Assembly: GCA_902612345.1 (NCBI GenBank)
Contig: CACMDE010000006.1
Span: 1 to 64,000 of the forward strand
Direction: 5' to 3'
Length of the DNA: 64,000 bases
Source: an uncultured Pelagibacteraceae bacterium
GTDB taxonomy: Bacteria > Pseudomonadota > Alphaproteobacteria > Pelagibacterales > Pelagibacteraceae
The position numbers and the translations under genes are program-made. The notes beneath the pieces are model-generated. The model was not told where the DNA came from, did no database searches, and worked only from the letters and a program-made list of their open reading frames with translations. How positions within the stretch are numbered: the first letter of the stretch is position 1; each line of letters opens with the position of its first letter. Below, piece by piece: positions 39,294 to 48,526 of the stretch.

Positions 39294-39952
39294 TTTCTGT
39301 CTCCAAATATTTTTGTTCCTATTCTTAAAAATGAAGTCTTAAAGCTTATGGCATCCATATAATCATTTGACATACCTATACTTAAATCTTTAAAGTTAAA
39401 TTCATTGTTTCTATTTTTAATTAAAGAGAAATATTTTGATGCATCCTCATTTTCAGGTGGTAAACACATAAGGCCTATCACGTCTAAATTAATTTTATTA
39501 CATTCATCTACTAAATGTTTTAATTCATTTAATTTGATACCTGATTTTTGAACTTCATTTCCAATATTAACCTGTAAAAAGATTTTTATTTTTTTATTTT
39601 GTTTTTTTTCTTCATCTGAAATTTTTTTTGCTAATTTGACTGAGTCTACTGAATGTATAAAATCAAATATGCTTACTGCCTGCTTAACTTTATTCGATTG
39701 TAATTTACCAATCATGTGAAGTTTAATATCCTTTTTATTTTCTTTGATATCTCTCCATTTTTCTAAAGCTTCTTGAACTTTATTTTCCCCAAAGTGTTGA
39801 TGGCCATAATCAATCAAAGGCAGAATATTTTCCATTTGAAATGTTTTAGAAACAGCAATTATCTGTGGATTGTAGTTTGAAAAATTTAATTCTTTAATCT
39901 TTTTCTTAACATTATCGTATAAATCTATTATGTTTTTGACACTTTGATGCAT
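39290..39952 (-). CDS. yggS: YggS-type pyridoxal-phosphate homeostasis protein
   Basis: A PLP-binding, alanine racemase-like protein that buffers PLP and keeps amino-acid metabolism balanced. The 220-residue protein has the PLP Lys in IIAVSKTF, HFGENKVQEA, HMIGKLQSNK, FLQVNIGNE, GLMCLPP and LSIGMSNDY. Its ATG lies directly back-to-back with the ATG of the thiE-like gene in the palindrome ATGCAT (39947-39952), so both proteins start Met-His. Confidence 0.93.
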   Translation of the reverse strand: MHQSVKNIIDLYDNVKKKIKELNFSNYNPQIIAVSKTFQMENILPLIDYGHQHFGENKVQEALEKWRDIKENKKDIKLHMIGKLQSNKVKQAVSIFDFIHSVDSVKLAKKISDEEKKQNKKIKIFLQVNIGNEVQKSGIKLNELKHLVDECNKINLDVIGLMCLPPENEDASKYFSLIKNRNNEFNFKDLSIGMSNDYMDAISFKTSFLRIGTKIFGDRN

Positions 39953-40492
39953 AAATCACAATTAAAAAAATATTATTTTATCGATGATTTTAATCCTATT
40001 CATTTAAAGGATCTAGACAAAAATATTATATTAATTTGGAGACCTAAAAATATTAGTGAAGACAAGAAAACAATTTATAAACTTGCTGATTTTTGCAAAA
40101 AACGTAGGATAGAATTAATCTTATCAAATAACGTAAAATTAGCATTAAAATTAAACTTAAACGGTGCCTATATTTCAGCGTATAATAAAGATTTTAGATT
40201 TAATAGTTTTAAATTTAAAAAGGACTTCAAATTAATAGGATCAGCACATAACTTAACAGAAGTTTCAATTAAAAAGCTTCAAAATGTAAAGGAAATTTTC
40301 ATTTCTCCCATATTTAAAAATAAAAAAAGATCTGCTTTGGGTATCCACAAAGCTAGATTTTTTTTTGAAGATAAAAGTTACGACAAAATAGCTCTTGGCG
40401 GCATAAATAATATAAATATTAAATTAGTCCTATTAAGCAAATTTATTGGTGTAGCGGGAATTAATTTATTTAAAAAAAAAGGCCCCAAATAA
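39947..40492 (+). CDS. ThiE/TenI-like thiamine phosphate synthase family protein
   Basis: A TIM-barrel protein of the thiamine phosphate synthase family, which joins the pyrimidine and thiazole parts of thiamine. With the start at ATG 39947 it has 181 residues. IGSAHNLTE, FISPIFKNKKRSALG and ALGGINNINI match the family, but the usual GPV/TTTK phosphate loop is only partly kept, so TenI-like or divergent function is possible. Its last codons and stop lie inside the terminator hairpin at 40479-40503. Confidence 0.75.
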   Translation: MHKSQLKKYYFIDDFNPIHLKDLDKNIILIWRPKNISEDKKTIYKLADFCKKRRIELILSNNVKLALKLNLNGAYISAYNKDFRFNSFKFKKDFKLIGSAHNLTEVSIKKLQNVKEIFISPIFKNKKRSALGIHKARFFFEDKSYDKIALGGINNINIKLVLLSKFIGVAGINLFKKKGPK

Positions 40493-40503
40493 ATTGGGGC
40501 CTT
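40472..40503 (-). terminator. Intrinsic terminator of the porin gene, overlapping the thiE-like stop
   Basis: A perfect 10-bp stem, AAGGCCCCAA/TTGGGGCCTT (40479-40488 with 40494-40503), has a five-base loop. On the minus strand it runs into nine T residues (the A run at 40472-40480), so it terminates the porin transcript 26 bases past its stop. On the plus strand the tail is weaker, but the hairpin may also stop the thiE-like transcript. The thiE-like stop codon (40490-40492) is inside the loop. Confidence 0.92.
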
Positions 40504-40528
40504 AAATCTTTTATGATCTTTTCTTAAC

Positions 40529-41467
40529 TTAGAATGACCAAGAAACGTCTATAGCTTTTGTTTCATCGTCAGCACCTGAAGAATATCCTTCGTTGTCTGA
40601 TTTTGAAATATGGGCTTTAATTTTCATATTACCCATTGTGTATGAAGCTTGTACAGAGTCAGTTTCTTCATCTACTGATGATGTAGCTTTATCAGATGTT
40701 GAGCTGTCATACGATACAGTTAAGTTTTCATTTACTGCAAATGAAATACCATAGTGTCTTGCATCGTGGTCAGCACCACCAGCTGAGTCTAGGTCTTGGT
40801 TATAATCTGTATAACCAATAGTCAATCCACCCATTACGTAACTAGCTGATAATGAAGTCTCTTCAGTACCAACAGCTTGTGAAGGGTTAAGATCTGATCT
40901 ACCAGCAGATAATGTTAGTCCATCTGCTAAGCCAGCATATTTAACGTTAATAGATGTATCAGTACCACCAGTTGCTCCTGGAGATGATCCAGCAGAAATA
41001 TCAAATCCTGCTACAGATACTGTATAACCTAAGTTGATTATGCTTCCACCACCCGATGCTAATCCATCAGCAACGTGTCTTCCAGTTGGAGTAGCAGATC
41101 CCGCTAAAGAGTATCCAGCTGATCCATATGCATTTGGTACTAATGATGCAGGCGTACCTTGTGCACCTGAAGATTGGAAGTAAACTGTACCGCTATCACC
41201 CATGTTAATAGATAATGTTCTGTCGTCATAAGTACCAGCGTCGATTTCAATCGATGAAGTAACAGTCCAACCCTGATCAGTTTCACCTGAACCAGAGAAG
41301 TTTAAACTGTCACCAGTTGTAAATCTAGCTCCAGTAGTTTCTGTTGTATCGTCAGTCGCGTAATTAACAGAAACACTACCTGAAACAGACATTTCAACAG
41401 ATTGAGCAGTAGTTGCTGCTAAAGTACCAGCAAGTGCTGTCAAACCCATAGTTTTTAGTTTGTTCAT
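40529..41467 (-). CDS. Major outer-membrane porin
   Basis: A 312-residue secreted beta-barrel protein. It has a signal peptide (about 1-23, ending TTAQS), alternating hydrophobic/polar strands rich in Gly, Ser, Thr and Asp, no cysteine that I can find, and a terminal Phe (DVSWSF), the outer-membrane assembly signal. Base and codon use is clearly richer in GC and in preferred codons than its neighbours, which fits very high expression. It has a strong ribosome site (AAGGAG, 41473-41478) and its own strong terminator, so it is an independent single-gene unit. Confidence 0.88.
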   Translation of the reverse strand: MNKLKTMGLTALAGTLAATTAQSVEMSVSGSVSVNYATDDTTETTGARFTTGDSLNFSGSGETDQGWTVTSSIEIDAGTYDDRTLSINMGDSGTVYFQSSGAQGTPASLVPNAYGSAGYSLAGSATPTGRHVADGLASGGGSIINLGYTVSVAGFDISAGSSPGATGGTDTSINVKYAGLADGLTLSAGRSDLNPSQAVGTEETSLSASYVMGGLTIGYTDYNQDLDSAGGADHDARHYGISFAVNENLTVSYDSSTSDKATSSVDEETDSVQASYTMGNMKIKAHISKSDNEGYSSGADDETKAIDVSWSF

Positions 41468-41481
41468 TGTTTCTCCTTGTT

Positions 41482-41499
41482 ATTATAATTAATTATAAT
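41482..41499. repeat. 18-bp perfect palindrome in the porin 5' leader region
   Basis: ATTATAATTAATTATAAT is self-complementary and lies 14 bases upstream of the porin start, just behind the ribosome site. It could be a regulator site or an RNA hairpin controlling access to the ribosome site. In sequence this AT-rich it may also be chance. The rest of the 209-base gap (41468-41676) shows no convincing gene, and I found no good -35/-10 pair for the porin. Confidence 0.35.
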
Positions 41500-41676
41500 T
41501 GTCGTAATTATTACCAAATATAATGATTTTTAGTCTGAATATTTCTATTATTAATCAAAATTTTATTGTAGTGTTGCATAAATACATCAAAAAATTTGTT
41601 GAATTATGTAGCTTTTTTTAGCATTTGAACTATTTTTTTAATATATTTTCATGATAAATAATAAATTGCAAAATTG

Positions 41677-42267
41677 ATGATACTTTATAAGAAATTTAAC
41701 TCTTTTTTAATTTTTGTAAGCATTTTCTTATTTCTATCCTCATGTGGTGCCTTTCAATATAGGCCGGTGGATGCGAGAGAATATCCAGCTGATCCAAGTT
41801 TAAGAGTTAAAAAAAATATTGAAGAAGGTAGAGGTGTAAGGCTTATGGGGGGTTTAAACAAAGGTGGAAAATTTGATTTTGCAAGTTCTAATCCATTATG
41901 GAAAGCAACTTTAGACACTATTGATTTCATGCCATTGATAAGTGCTAACTATAGTGGAGGTATCGTTGTAACAGATTGGTATTCTGAGGGTGGTGACGCT
42001 AATAATGCAATAAAAATTTCAATAAGATTCGAAAGTAACGAAATTAGAACAGACGCATTAAACATAAAAGTTTTTTATAGAACTTGTGATCAAAATATGA
42101 ATTGCCAAATCAATGAAAATAAAGGGAAAATCACTGAAGAATTAAGGGTAAACATATTGAAGAAGGCAGCTAAATATGAAAAAGAATTAATATCTAAAAA
42201 TAAGAAATTAAGACCTTACATAATGACAGAACCTGGAGATGGAGATAAGGGTAAAAAAAACAATTGA
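41677..42267 (+). CDS. DUF3576-family lipoprotein
   Basis: A predicted lipoprotein with an N-terminal signal and lipobox LSSC. It contains the DUF3576 pattern NPLWKATLDTIDFMPLISANYSGGIVVTDWY and ends with a Lys-rich tail. I use ATG 41677; the TTG one codon earlier is less likely. The family regularly precedes leuS in alphaproteobacteria, as here. Its function is unknown; the link with leuS-lptE suggests an envelope role. Confidence 0.88.
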   Translation: MILYKKFNSFLIFVSIFLFLSSCGAFQYRPVDAREYPADPSLRVKKNIEEGRGVRLMGGLNKGGKFDFASSNPLWKATLDTIDFMPLISANYSGGIVVTDWYSEGGDANNAIKISIRFESNEIRTDALNIKVFYRTCDQNMNCQINENKGKITEELRVNILKKAAKYEKELISKNKKLRPYIMTEPGDGDKGKKNN

Positions 42268-42273
42268 TGCTCC

Positions 42274-44808
42274 GTGGAAAGATATAACTTTAAATTAATA
42301 GAAAGTAAATGGCAGAATCTTTGGGAAAAAAACCAATCTTTCAAAACCAAAATAGATAAAAATAAAAAAAAATTTTACTGTTTGGAAATGTTTCCTTACC
42401 CGTCCGGTAAAATACATATGGGACATGTAAGAAATTATACAATCGGAGATGTATTATCTAGATTTAAAATATTAAAAGGTTTTAATGTGCTGCATCCAAT
42501 GGGATGGGACTCATTTGGTATGCCAGCAGAAAATGCTGCGAAACAAAACAAGCAGGATCCAAAAATATGGACTGAAAATAATATTCAGACTATGAAGAAG
42601 CAGCTTAAACAACTAGGTCTATCAATTGATTGGGACAGAGAAATTTCAACTTGCTCGGAAGAATATTACAAACATCAGCAAAAATTTTTTATTGATATGT
42701 ATAAGAAAGGATTGGTTTATAAAAAAGAAAATTATGTAAATTGGGATCCAGTTGATGAAACGGTACTTGCAAACGAACAAGTTATAGATGGAAAAGGTTG
42801 GAGGTCAGGTGCTACAGTTGAACGAAAAAAACTTAGTCAGTGGTTTTTTAATATTTCAAAGTTTGCAGATGAACTCCAAAATGAATTAGATAATTTAGAT
42901 CAATGGCCAAATAAAGTTAAGGTTATGCAGAAAAATTGGATCGGTAAATCTTTTGGATGTGAAATAGACTTTCAGATTAAAGGTAATTCTAAAATTGAAA
43001 AAATCACATGTTTTACCACTAGACCAGATACTCTTTTTGGATTTTCCTTTTTGGCTTTATCTGTAGACCATCCATTATCTAATTTCTTTGAGGATGATCC
43101 AAAGTTTAAAGAATTTAAATTAGAATGTTCGAAAACAGGAACGACAGAAGAGTCCATTGCTAACGCAGAAAAGGTTGGCTTTAAGACCAATTTATTTGCA
43201 AAAAACCCTCTAGATGAGAGTCATACGGTTCCTGTTTATTTTGCAAACTTTGTATTGATGGATTATGGTTTTGGTGCAGTTTTTGGATGTCCTGCACACG
43301 ATCAGAGAGATTTTGATTTTGCAAAGAAATATAATTTGGAAATTAAAACTGTTGTAAAACCTTTTGATGAAAAAGATACCTTTAAAGTAGAAAGTGAAGC
43401 TTTTAGTGGATCTGGAGTAATAATTAATTCCGAATTTCTAAATGGTCTTAAAGTTCCAGAAGAATCTGTGGTAAAAACAATTGAAATTTTAGAAGAAAAA
43501 AAACTAGGTAAAAAAAAAATTAATTTTAGATTAAAAGATTGGGGAATATCAAGACAAAGATATTGGGGTTGTCCAATTCCAGTAGTTTACGACAATGAAG
43601 GAATGCCTCATACAGTTCCTGAAGATAAGTTACCTGTAAAGCTGCCTTCAAAAATAAACTTAAATGCAAAAGGAAATCCATTATCTAGCGTGGATGATTG
43701 GAAAAATATCGAATTTGATGGAAAAAAATTCTTGAGAGAAACTGATACCTTGGATACTTTTGTCGATTCGTCTTGGTATTTTCTGAGGTTTTGTTCACCT
43801 CAAAATAAAGACAGACCTTTCGAAATAGAGGATATAAACTACTGGATGCCCGTTGACCAATATATAGGTGGTGTGGAGCATGCAATACTTCACCTTTTGT
43901 ATTCAAGATTCTTTATGAGGGCTATTGGGTACAAAGATAATAAATTTAATTTTAAAGAACCATTTAAAGGATTATTTACTCAAGGAATGGTTTGTCATGA
44001 AACATATAAAGATAAAAATAATAATTGGAGAGGCCCAGACGAAGTTATATCTGATGATGGAAAGAATTACTATTTGAAGAGTGATAAATCAAATAAAATT
44101 GTTGTTGGACCATCAGAGTCCATGTCGAAATCAAAAAAAAATACTATTGATCCAGAAAAAATAATTGAATTATATGGAGCTGACTCTGTAAGATTATTTA
44201 TACTTTCGGACAGTCCTCCAGAAAAAGATGTTCAGTGGTCGGAGCAAGGGATCATGTCTTCATATAAGTTTATTCAAAAATTATTTTTATTAGATCAGAA
44301 AATAAAAACAATTAACAAAAAAACTAAAAAAAAATCATCAATAGAACTTTCAAAATTTATTAATCAATTTTTAAACAAAATTGAAAAAAATTTATCTAAT
44401 TTTCATTATAACGTAATAATTGCAAATATACACGAAGCTTACTCCCATTGGATTAAGTTAATTAAAGATGAAGAAAATTATGATAATTTAATAAAAGAGT
44501 ATTCAAAATTTTTAATTTCAATTTCACCTGTATTACCACATCTTACAAGCGAGTGCTTAGATGAACTAAATATAAAGAATTTAGAATGGCCTAAAATAGA
44601 CGAAAAATATCTAATAGAGGAAAATGTTAAGATTGTTGTACAATTTAATGGTAAAAAAAGGGGAACTTTAGATGCAAAAAAAGATATTCAAGAAGAAGAT
44701 TTAATTAAAAATATAGTTAAAAGTAAAGATTTTGATAAATACTTAAAAGGTAATAAGATTAAAAGACATGTTTATATTAAAAATAGATTAATTAATTTTT
44801 TAATTTGA
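42274..44808 (+). CDS. leuS: Leucyl-tRNA synthetase
   Basis: Class Ia aminoacyl-tRNA synthetase with editing. The 844-residue protein has the HIGH-type motif in [14 protein letters not shown], the CP1 editing domain (about 225-415; TTRPDTLFG), the MSKSKKN motif near residue 615, and an anticodon-binding domain. The start codon is GTG at 42274, six bases after the preceding stop; no ATG fits. The stop overlaps the lptE start by one base (TGATG). Confidence 0.98.
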   Translation: MERYNFKLIESKWQNLWEKNQSFKTKIDKNKKKFYCLEMFPYPSGKIHMGHVRNYTIGDVLSRFKILKGFNVLHPMGWDSFGMPAENAAKQNKQDPKIWTENNIQTMKKQLKQLGLSIDWDREISTCSEEYYKHQQKFFIDMYKKGLVYKKENYVNWDPVDETVLANEQVIDGKGWRSGATVERKKLSQWFFNISKFADELQNELDNLDQWPNKVKVMQKNWIGKSFGCEIDFQIKGNSKIEKITCFTTRPDTLFGFSFLALSVDHPLSNFFEDDPKFKEFKLECSKTGTTEESIANAEKVGFKTNLFAKNPLDESHTVPVYFANFVLMDYGFGAVFGCPAHDQRDFDFAKKYNLEIKTVVKPFDEKDTFKVESEAFSGSGVIINSEFLNGLKVPEESVVKTIEILEEKKLGKKKINFRLKDWGISRQRYWGCPIPVVYDNEGMPHTVPEDKLPVKLPSKINLNAKGNPLSSVDDWKNIEFDGKKFLRETDTLDTFVDSSWYFLRFCSPQNKDRPFEIEDINYWMPVDQYIGGVEHAILHLLYSRFFMRAIGYKDNKFNFKEPFKGLFTQGMVCHETYKDKNNNWRGPDEVISDDGKNYYLKSDKSNKIVVGPSESMSKSKKNTIDPEKIIELYGADSVRLFILSDSPPEKDVQWSEQGIMSSYKFIQKLFLLDQKIKTINKKTKKKSSIELSKFINQFLNKIEKNLSNFHYNVIIANIHEAYSHWIKLIKDEENYDNLIKEYSKFLISISPVLPHLTSECLDELNIKNLEWPKIDEKYLIEENVKIVVQFNGKKRGTLDAKKDIQEEDLIKNIVKSKDFDKYLKGNKIKRHVYIKNRLINFLI

Positions 44809-45272
44809 TGAAAAAAAATATAAAAACCATATTTGCTTTCTTTTGTATAATATTACTTAACAACTGTGGATATACTCCACTTTTGGATTCTAAAAGAATA
44901 AATTTTTACATAAATGATTTAAACATTAGTGGAGATAGACAATTGGTGAATTTATTATCAAATAAACTTGAAAAGTTTAAAAATTATAAAGAAAAAGCCA
45001 AAGAATTTAATTTGGATATTTCCAACAGTTATGAAAAAGTATTGGTAAATAAAGATAATTCAGGAAATCCAAAAAATTATAACGTCATAATTACAACAAA
45101 TGTAAATATATTTGAAAAAAATAAAGCCAAAATCGAAAAAACTTTTGTAAGGAAAAAATCATTAGAGGCACAGGATAGAAAAATTAAAGAGAAAGAAATG
45201 GAGAAAAAATTTAAAAAAGATTTAGCTGACCTAATAAGTGAGGATATTGTTTTTTTCTTAATGTCTCAATAG
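44808..45272 (+). CDS. lptE: LPS-assembly lipoprotein LptE-like
   Basis: LptE plugs the LptD barrel that inserts lipopolysaccharide into the outer membrane. The 154-residue protein has a short signal and a lipobox ending NNC, followed by GYTPLL, the typical start of mature LptE. The body is divergent and Lys-rich, as usual for this family. Its position between leuS and holA is the conserved place for lptE. Confidence 0.85.
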   Translation: MKKNIKTIFAFFCIILLNNCGYTPLLDSKRINFYINDLNISGDRQLVNLLSNKLEKFKNYKEKAKEFNLDISNSYEKVLVNKDNSGNPKNYNVIITTNVNIFEKNKAKIEKTFVRKKSLEAQDRKIKEKEMEKKFKKDLADLISEDIVFFLMSQ

Positions 45273-45275
45273 TCA

Positions 45276-46265
45276 ATGATAATTAAATCATACAAATTAG
45301 CTGACATAAATAATTTAAAATCAAATCTTTTTTTATTTTATGGAGAAAATGAAGGTCAAAAGGATGAAGCTATTTCGGAATATTTTTTGAAGAGTTTTAA
45401 AGGAGAGGTGGTCAAATATGATGAAAATCAAATAATAGAAAACAAAAATAATTTCTTTGATACGTGCTATAATGAATCTTTATTTGAAAACTCTAAAGTA
45501 ATTATAATATTAAGAGTTACATCAAAATTATATGAAATAGTTAAAGAATTAATTTCTAAAAGGATTTATAATAAAAAAATTATTTTTAATTCAAAAGCTT
45601 TAGATAAAAATTCTAAGATTAGACAACTTTTTGAAAAGGAGGATTACCTTGTTTGTACTCCATTTTATCTTGAAGAAAACTATTCACTATACAAAATTGC
45701 TAGTCAATTTTTTAGGAACAATAAAATCTCTATTTCTAATGAAAATATCAATTTGATAATTGAAAATTGTTCAGGAGATAGAAAAAATTTACAAAATGAG
45801 ATGAATAAAATCTTAAATTACTGTTCAAATAAAAATAAAATTAATAAAGATGAGATTACTAAATTAATTAATCTATATGAAAGAGAAAATTTTTTTGAAT
45901 TAGTTGATAATTGTTTAGCTCAAAATCATAAAAAAGTTCTCAAAATAATTAATAATAATTCATACGATAAAAATGACTCTATGATTATTATTAGATCATT
46001 AATTACAAGGATAAAAAGATTAATACTATTGCAAAAGAACTTTTTGGTGTCACAAGACATAAATAAAACAATTGATGGATTTAGACCACCAATATTCTGG
46101 AAAGACAAAGAAATTGTAAAAAGACAGATAGATATTTGGACATCAAAAGATATTTATAAACTATTAGATGAAGTAACTTTTCTAGAGGTTAAATTTAAGA
46201 AAAATTATGATTTATCAAATAATCTGATTTTCGATTTTATACTAAATACCTCAACTAATAATTAG
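45276..46265 (+). CDS. holA: DNA polymerase III delta subunit
   Basis: Opens the beta clamp within the clamp loader. The 329-residue protein has the AAA+-like delta fold: FLFYGENEGQKDEA at the N-terminus and a C-terminal helical domain, with low overall conservation as usual. It follows lptE by three bases and converges with parB with an 11-base overlap. Confidence 0.9.
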   Translation: MIIKSYKLADINNLKSNLFLFYGENEGQKDEAISEYFLKSFKGEVVKYDENQIIENKNNFFDTCYNESLFENSKVIIILRVTSKLYEIVKELISKRIYNKKIIFNSKALDKNSKIRQLFEKEDYLVCTPFYLEENYSLYKIASQFFRNNKISISNENINLIIENCSGDRKNLQNEMNKILNYCSNKNKINKDEITKLINLYERENFFELVDNCLAQNHKKVLKIINNNSYDKNDSMIIIRSLITRIKRLILLQKNFLVSQDINKTIDGFRPPIFWKDKEIVKRQIDIWTSKDIYKLLDEVTFLEVKFKKNYDLSNNLIFDFILNTSTNN

Positions 46266-47097
46266 CTTTTATCACCATTACAATTCTATCCAACTGATCT
46301 GAGTTATTATATTCAAAAGATAAAGTTCCTTTATTATTTTTCTTATGGTGAATTTTAGCTTGTAATCCAGTTTTTTCCTGTAAACTTCTTTCTAAAGCTT
46401 TAATATTACTATCATTGCTAATCACTTTAAATTTTCTCGGAGATTTATATATCCTAACCAACTGTTCAGATTGCCTAACTGATAATTTTTTATCAATTAT
46501 TTTTTTTGCAATTTTTGAACAATTTTCTAAACCTACTAGTATTTTTGCATGACCTTGAGATAACCTTTGTTCCTCAATTAATTTAATAACGTCAGTTGGT
46601 AAACTAAGCAATCTGAGACAATTTGTAATGTGAGCTCTACTTTTTCCTATGAATTTAGCAACTTTCTCTTGGTCATAATTAAACTCATCTATAAGCCTTT
46701 TATAACCATTTGCCTCTTCAATTGGATTTAAATCATCTCTTTGAACGTTTTCCACTATTGCAAACTCCAATGATTTTAGATCATCTGCTTTTATTTCAAC
46801 TATAGGTACTTCGTGTAATCCAGCATTTTGAGCTGCTTGCCATCTTCTTTCACCCGCAATAATTTCATATTTATCCGATTGCTTTCTTACAATAATTGGC
46901 TGAATAATACCTCTTTCTCTTATAGAGTTTGTTAATTCATCCATTTGATTTTTGTTAAAATTTTTTCTTGGTTGAAATTTATTTCTTATAATAGAGCTTA
47001 TTGATACTTTGTTAGATTGGGGCGAAGGACTTGTATCCCCTATTAGCGATGATAATCCTCTTCCTAATCCTTTCTTTAATTTAAATGTATTTGTCAT
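46255..47097 (-). CDS. parB: Chromosome-partitioning protein ParB
   Basis: A CTP-dependent clamp that loads at parS and segregates the origin with ParA. The 280-residue protein starts KKGLGRGLSSLIGD, has the CTPase motifs (AGERRWQAA and ENVQRDDLNPIEEA), the HTH around EKVAKFIGKSRAHITNCLRLL, and a C-terminal dimer domain. Its start overlaps the parA stop by four bases. Its expected target, a perfect parS, lies in rsmG at 48464-48479. Confidence 0.98.
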   Translation of the reverse strand: MTNTFKLKKGLGRGLSSLIGDTSPSPQSNKVSISSIIRNKFQPRKNFNKNQMDELTNSIRERGIIQPIIVRKQSDKYEIIAGERRWQAAQNAGLHEVPIVEIKADDLKSLEFAIVENVQRDDLNPIEEANGYKRLIDEFNYDQEKVAKFIGKSRAHITNCLRLLSLPTDVIKLIEEQRLSQGHAKILVGLENCSKIAKKIIDKKLSVRQSEQLVRIYKSPRKFKVISNDSNIKALERSLQEKTGLQAKIHHKKNNKGTLSFEYNNSDQLDRIVMVIKANY

Positions 47098-47894
47098 GCT
47101 GCGGTCTCCATTATTTTTTCTTGGTTTATAAATTCATCAGTGAAATTAAAATATGATTTACTCCCAGGACATGATTTATCATAAAACAGAACTGGCATTC
47201 CATGAGATGGCGCTTCAGATAATCTAACATTTCTAGGCACTACGGTTTGATAAACTTTATCTTTAAAATAATCTCTAGCTTCTCTTTCTACCTGTCCTGA
47301 CAGTTTATTTCTTTTATCATACATGGTTAACAATATACCTCTTATCGAAAGGTCTGTGTTAAGATTATTTTTTATTCTTTCAATTGTTTTCATTAGTTGC
47401 GTAACACCCTCTAAGGCAAAAAATTCTGTTTGAAGTGGAACCAAAAGTGAATTGGATGCTACTAGAGCCATAATTGTAAGAAGACTTAACGATGGTGGGC
47501 AATCTATTAATATATGGCTATAAATCCCTCCAGAATCATTTATATAAGCCATTATTTGCTCCTTTAAAATAAAGGCTCTTCTATTGTCTCTAGCTGTTTC
47601 AACCTCTAATCCTGATAGATCCACATTAGATGTTATTAAGTCAAGATTATCAAAATTAGTTTTTTCAATTACATCAGATATTTTTTGCGTACCGTTTAAG
47701 ACGCTATATATCGATTTTTCAGAATTTTCTAAATTTGATAATCCTAATCCTGTAGTAGCATTGCCTTGTGGATCTAAATCAATTACTAAAACTTTTTTTC
47801 CCTGTAAGCTTAAGCCTGCTGCAAGATTTATTACTGTAGTAGTTTTACCCACGCCTCCTTTTTGATTTATTATAGCAACAATTTTTTCTCTCAT
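47094..47894 (-). CDS. parA: Chromosome-partitioning ATPase ParA
   Basis: A deviant Walker-type ATPase that moves ParB-bound origins. The 266-residue protein has KGGVGKTTTVINLA (about 12-25), DLDPQGNAT and HILIDCPPSLS. It overlaps rsmG and parB by four bases each, giving a tightly coupled mnmG-rsmG-parA-parB transcript. Confidence 0.98.
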   Translation of the reverse strand: MREKIVAIINQKGGVGKTTTVINLAAGLSLQGKKVLVIDLDPQGNATTGLGLSNLENSEKSIYSVLNGTQKISDVIEKTNFDNLDLITSNVDLSGLEVETARDNRRAFILKEQIMAYINDSGGIYSHILIDCPPSLSLLTIMALVASNSLLVPLQTEFFALEGVTQLMKTIERIKNNLNTDLSIRGILLTMYDKRNKLSGQVEREARDYFKDKVYQTVVPRNVRLSEAPSHGMPVLFYDKSCPGSKSYFNFTDEFINQEKIMETAA

Positions 47895-48526
47895 TTTTTT
47901 TCCAAATTTTTAATTTTTAAAATTAATGAATCTTTGTTCGTTATACTTTTTTTCACCTCATACTGAATATTCCATTTCATTGAAGTTTGCTCCACAATTT
48001 CTCTTCCACTTTTTCCTAAAAATAAAATTACCTCATTAAAAAATTTAAAATTATTTTTAATTAAGTCTAAGATGACTGGTAGAGGTTTAAAGGCTCTAGC
48101 CACGATGATGTCTGAACTTAAATTTTTTTCGGTAAAGATATCTTTTTGGTAAACTTCGACATTCAAATTAAATTTACTTGTTACCTCTTTTAAAAAGTTG
48201 CTTTTGTGGAAACTTTTTTCATAAAGTTTAAATTTCATATCTGATTTTTTATGCTTCATTATTATTGCTAATACAATTCCAGGAAGGCCTGAGCCAGAGC
48301 CTATATCTGTACAAACTGATGCATTTAAATCAATAAAATCAATTATTTGTGCGCTGTCGATTATATGTCTTTCTTTGGATACTTTTTCTGTATCTTTGCT
48401 AATTAAATTAATATTTTTGTTTTTTTCTAAAATTGTTTGACGAAATTGCTCCAATTCTGGAAATGTTTCACGTGAAACATTCAGTGGTTCCAAACAGGAA
48501 TAATTTAAAAAATTCGAATCAATCAA
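47891..48526 (-). CDS. rsmG: 16S rRNA (guanine-527 N7)-methyltransferase
   Basis: Methylates G527 in 16S rRNA. The 211-residue protein has the SAM motif [15 protein letters not shown] and the IVARAFKPL segment. The N-terminal residues NVSRETF are encoded by the parS palindrome, which explains why this stretch is so conserved in the family. It overlaps mnmG and parA by four bases each. Confidence 0.97.
   Translation of the reverse strand: MIDSNFLNYSCLEPLNVSRETFPELEQFRQTILEKNKNINLISKDTEKVSKERHIIDSAQIIDFIDLNASVCTDIGSGSGLPGIVLAIIMKHKKSDMKFKLYEKSFHKSNFLKEVTSKFNLNVEVYQKDIFTEKNLSSDIIVARAFKPLPVILDLIKNNFKFFNEVILFLGKSGREIVEQTSMKWNIQYEVKKSITNKDSLILKIKNLEKK
48464..48479. promoter_or_regulatory. parS: parS centromere site, perfect 16-bp palindrome
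   Basis: TGTTTCACGTGAAACA matches the bacterial consensus parS exactly. It lies inside rsmG, about 7.1 kb from the predicted origin and about 1.4 kb from parB. This is the ParB nucleation site. By eye I found no second full-length copy in the window. Confidence 0.97.

Noticed and set aside
41522-41620. A 32-codon plus-strand frame in the porin-DUF3576 gap
   Set aside because: No ribosome site, no recognisable motif, and a length easily reached by chance; not supported as a gene.
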